From NCBI GenBank assembly GCA_023091735.1, contig JALKBU010000727.1, forward strand, positions 1 to 26,566: DNA of 26,566 nt. Direction: 5' to 3'. The notes beneath the pieces were generated by a model, which did no database searches, was not told the DNA's origin, and saw only the letters and a list, made by a program, of their open reading frames with translations. Of this stretch, positions 25,958 to 26,566 are shown in pieces; position 1 is the stretch's first letter, and each line of letters begins with the position of its first letter. A program made the translations under genes and the position numbers. The stretch comes from Trichomonas tenax. Its lineage: Eukaryota > Parabasalia > Trichomonadida > Trichomonadidae.

Positions 25958-26235
25958 CTAACTAACTAACTAAGAAAAGAAAGCGAAGGGCTTCGCCCAC
26001 GCCCTAAAGGGCAAGGAAATGGGGGTGAGGAAATTTTGAAAAATAATTTTAGTGGTTATGAGAGAAATTTATTCAGAAATTTAAAAAAAATAATTTATGA
26101 CAAACTAACTAACTAAGAAAAGAAAGCGAAGGGCTTCGGCACTTCGTGCCTCAGGGCTAAAAGCCCGTTCGCCCACGCCCTAAAGGGCAAGGATTTATGG
26201 GGTAAGGAAATTTTGAAAAATAATTTTAGTGGTTA
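25946..26235. repeat. Tandem direct repeat B, two copies, one with a 33-nt insert
   Basis: B1 (25946-26058) and B2 (26090-26235) share AATAATTTATGACWAACTAA at the start, GAAGGGCTTCG, CCCACGCCCTAAAGGGCAAG, and the end TTTTAGTGGTTAT. The end of B2 includes the stop codon of the lysine-rich ORF, so B1 looks like a duplication of that gene's 3' flank. Palindromes GGGCTTCGCCC and GCCCTAAAGGGC mark the copies. B2 carries 33 extra bases at 26139-26171. Confidence 0.8.
26139..26171. repeat. 33-nt palindromic element, non-coding copy
   Basis: Inserted after GGGCTTCG in copy B2 and absent at 25995/25996 in copy B1. It contains hairpins GGCACTTCGTGCC and GGGCTAAAAGCCC. TTCG flanks both sides, as a 4-bp duplication would. 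Confidence 0.75.
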
Positions 26236-26565
26236 TTCTGATTTCTTTTCTTCTTCCTGCTTCTTCTTTTCTTCGGCACTTTGTGCCTCACGGGCTTTAG
26301 CCCGTTCCTCTGCTTCTCTCATACGCTTACTTATCCACCTCGGATTCTTCTGTCTTCCTGCTGCAAGTGCTGCTAATTGTTTTTCTGTACATTTACGTTT
26401 AGGCTTAACGGGTTTTTTCTCCGTTGCTCCTTCATCATCTTTTTCATTCTTTTTCGTCTTTCTTGTTTTCGTTGTTGCTTTGAGTTCGTGACCTTCGGTC
26501 TTGGAGCTAAGTTCCTTTAATATTTCTTCCTTTAATGTCGCTTTCAAAGTTTCGAAGTCTGTCAT
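26233..26565 (-). CDS. Lysine-rich basic protein, unknown function
   Basis: 110-aa ORF starting ATG at 26565, one base from the window edge, so a longer form cannot be excluded. Residues 1-30 form an amphipathic helix (ETLKATLKEEILKELSSK). The middle is Lys-rich (about 30-58). A motif KCTEKQLAALAAGRQKNPRW follows, then a charged helix to the end. The xxxQLAALAAGRxK motif recalls short basic proteins of Polinton-like and large DNA virus elements, but I only suggest this. About 11 residues (RAKAREAQSAE) are encoded by a 33-nt palindromic element. Possibly a nucleic-acid-binding protein of another mobile element at the window edge. Confidence 0.55.
   Translation of the reverse strand: MTDFETLKATLKEEILKELSSKTEGHELKATTKTRKTKKNEKDDEGATEKKPVKPKRKCTEKQLAALAAGRQKNPRWISKRMREAEERAKAREAQSAEEKKKQEEEKKSE
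26276..26308 (-). repeat. 33-nt palindromic element, in-frame coding copy
   Basis: Similar along its length to 26139-26171: hairpins GGCACTTTGTGCC and CGGGCTTTAGCCCG in the same order, again exactly 33 nt, preceded by TTCG. It adds eleven codons without breaking the frame. Confidence 0.7.
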
Positions 26566-26566
26566 G

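Noticed and set aside
1..26566. CRISPR arrays, bacterial operons or bacterial promoters
   Set aside because: No regularly spaced direct repeats with unique spacers, no ribosome-binding pattern; the gene content is eukaryotic.

Overview
This is an AT-rich protist nuclear contig, most likely from a parabasalid (a Trichomonas or Tritrichomonas relative). The signs are: almost intron-free genes packed on both strands, a broken BspA-like leucine-rich-repeat surface protein, a DUF3447/ankyrin-type protein, a Maverick/Polinton element, a Mutator-like foldback element, and one tiny intron whose 3' end resembles the trichomonad ACTAACACACAG signal. Species cannot be fixed from the sequence alone.

Layout. 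1-2045: a partial ORF at the left edge, two decayed paralogous gene fragments (about 229-823 and 984-1240, minus) and a doubtful small ORF. 2066-3437: BspA-like pseudogene with LRRs, a proline-rich stalk, one membrane helix and an acidic tail, broken by stops and frameshifts. 3644-4459: NUDT6-like Nudix hydrolase. 4744-12587: a 7.84-kb Maverick/Polinton deletion derivative with 268-bp TIRs and a 7-bp target duplication. It holds an intact integrase and two intact unknown ORFs on plus, and on minus a packaging-ATPase stub, a protein-primed DNA polymerase B broken in about eight places, and a broken small ORF. Short hairpins with a shared frame (CTGCG...CRCGYG) and changing, self-complementary arms are scattered through it, some inside coding sequence. 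12864-15239: Sfi1-like centrin-binding repeat protein. 15581-16714: ankyrin protein. 17115-17744: Rab GTPase.

18181-18661 is richer in GC and looks like structured RNA. The minus strand at about 18337-18527 fits a compact RNase P/MRP-like RNA. 18660-19600 is a degenerate AT-rich repeat array holding two ankyrin-repeat remnants. 19780-20961 is a secreted histidine acid phosphatase. 21141-23537 is a 2.4-kb Mutator-like foldback element with 70-bp TIRs, a 10-bp target duplication and a nested, almost perfect 310-bp inverted repeat. It sits between the divergent promoters of the phosphatase and of an Sm-like (LSm) gene at 23594-23898, whose reading frame needs removal of a 26-nt intron. 24048-25130 is a GRAM-domain membrane protein. 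25450-26235 holds hairpins and tandem duplications, and 26233-26565 is a lysine-rich ORF carrying in frame a 33-nt palindromic element also found, with a matching empty site, just downstream.

The host genes are unrelated housekeeping or surface functions (RNA processing, Rab traffic, centrin/basal-body scaffold, Nudix, secreted phosphatase). No operon logic is evident. A TGACATGTAA-like motif recurs near several gene starts and may be a promoter element.
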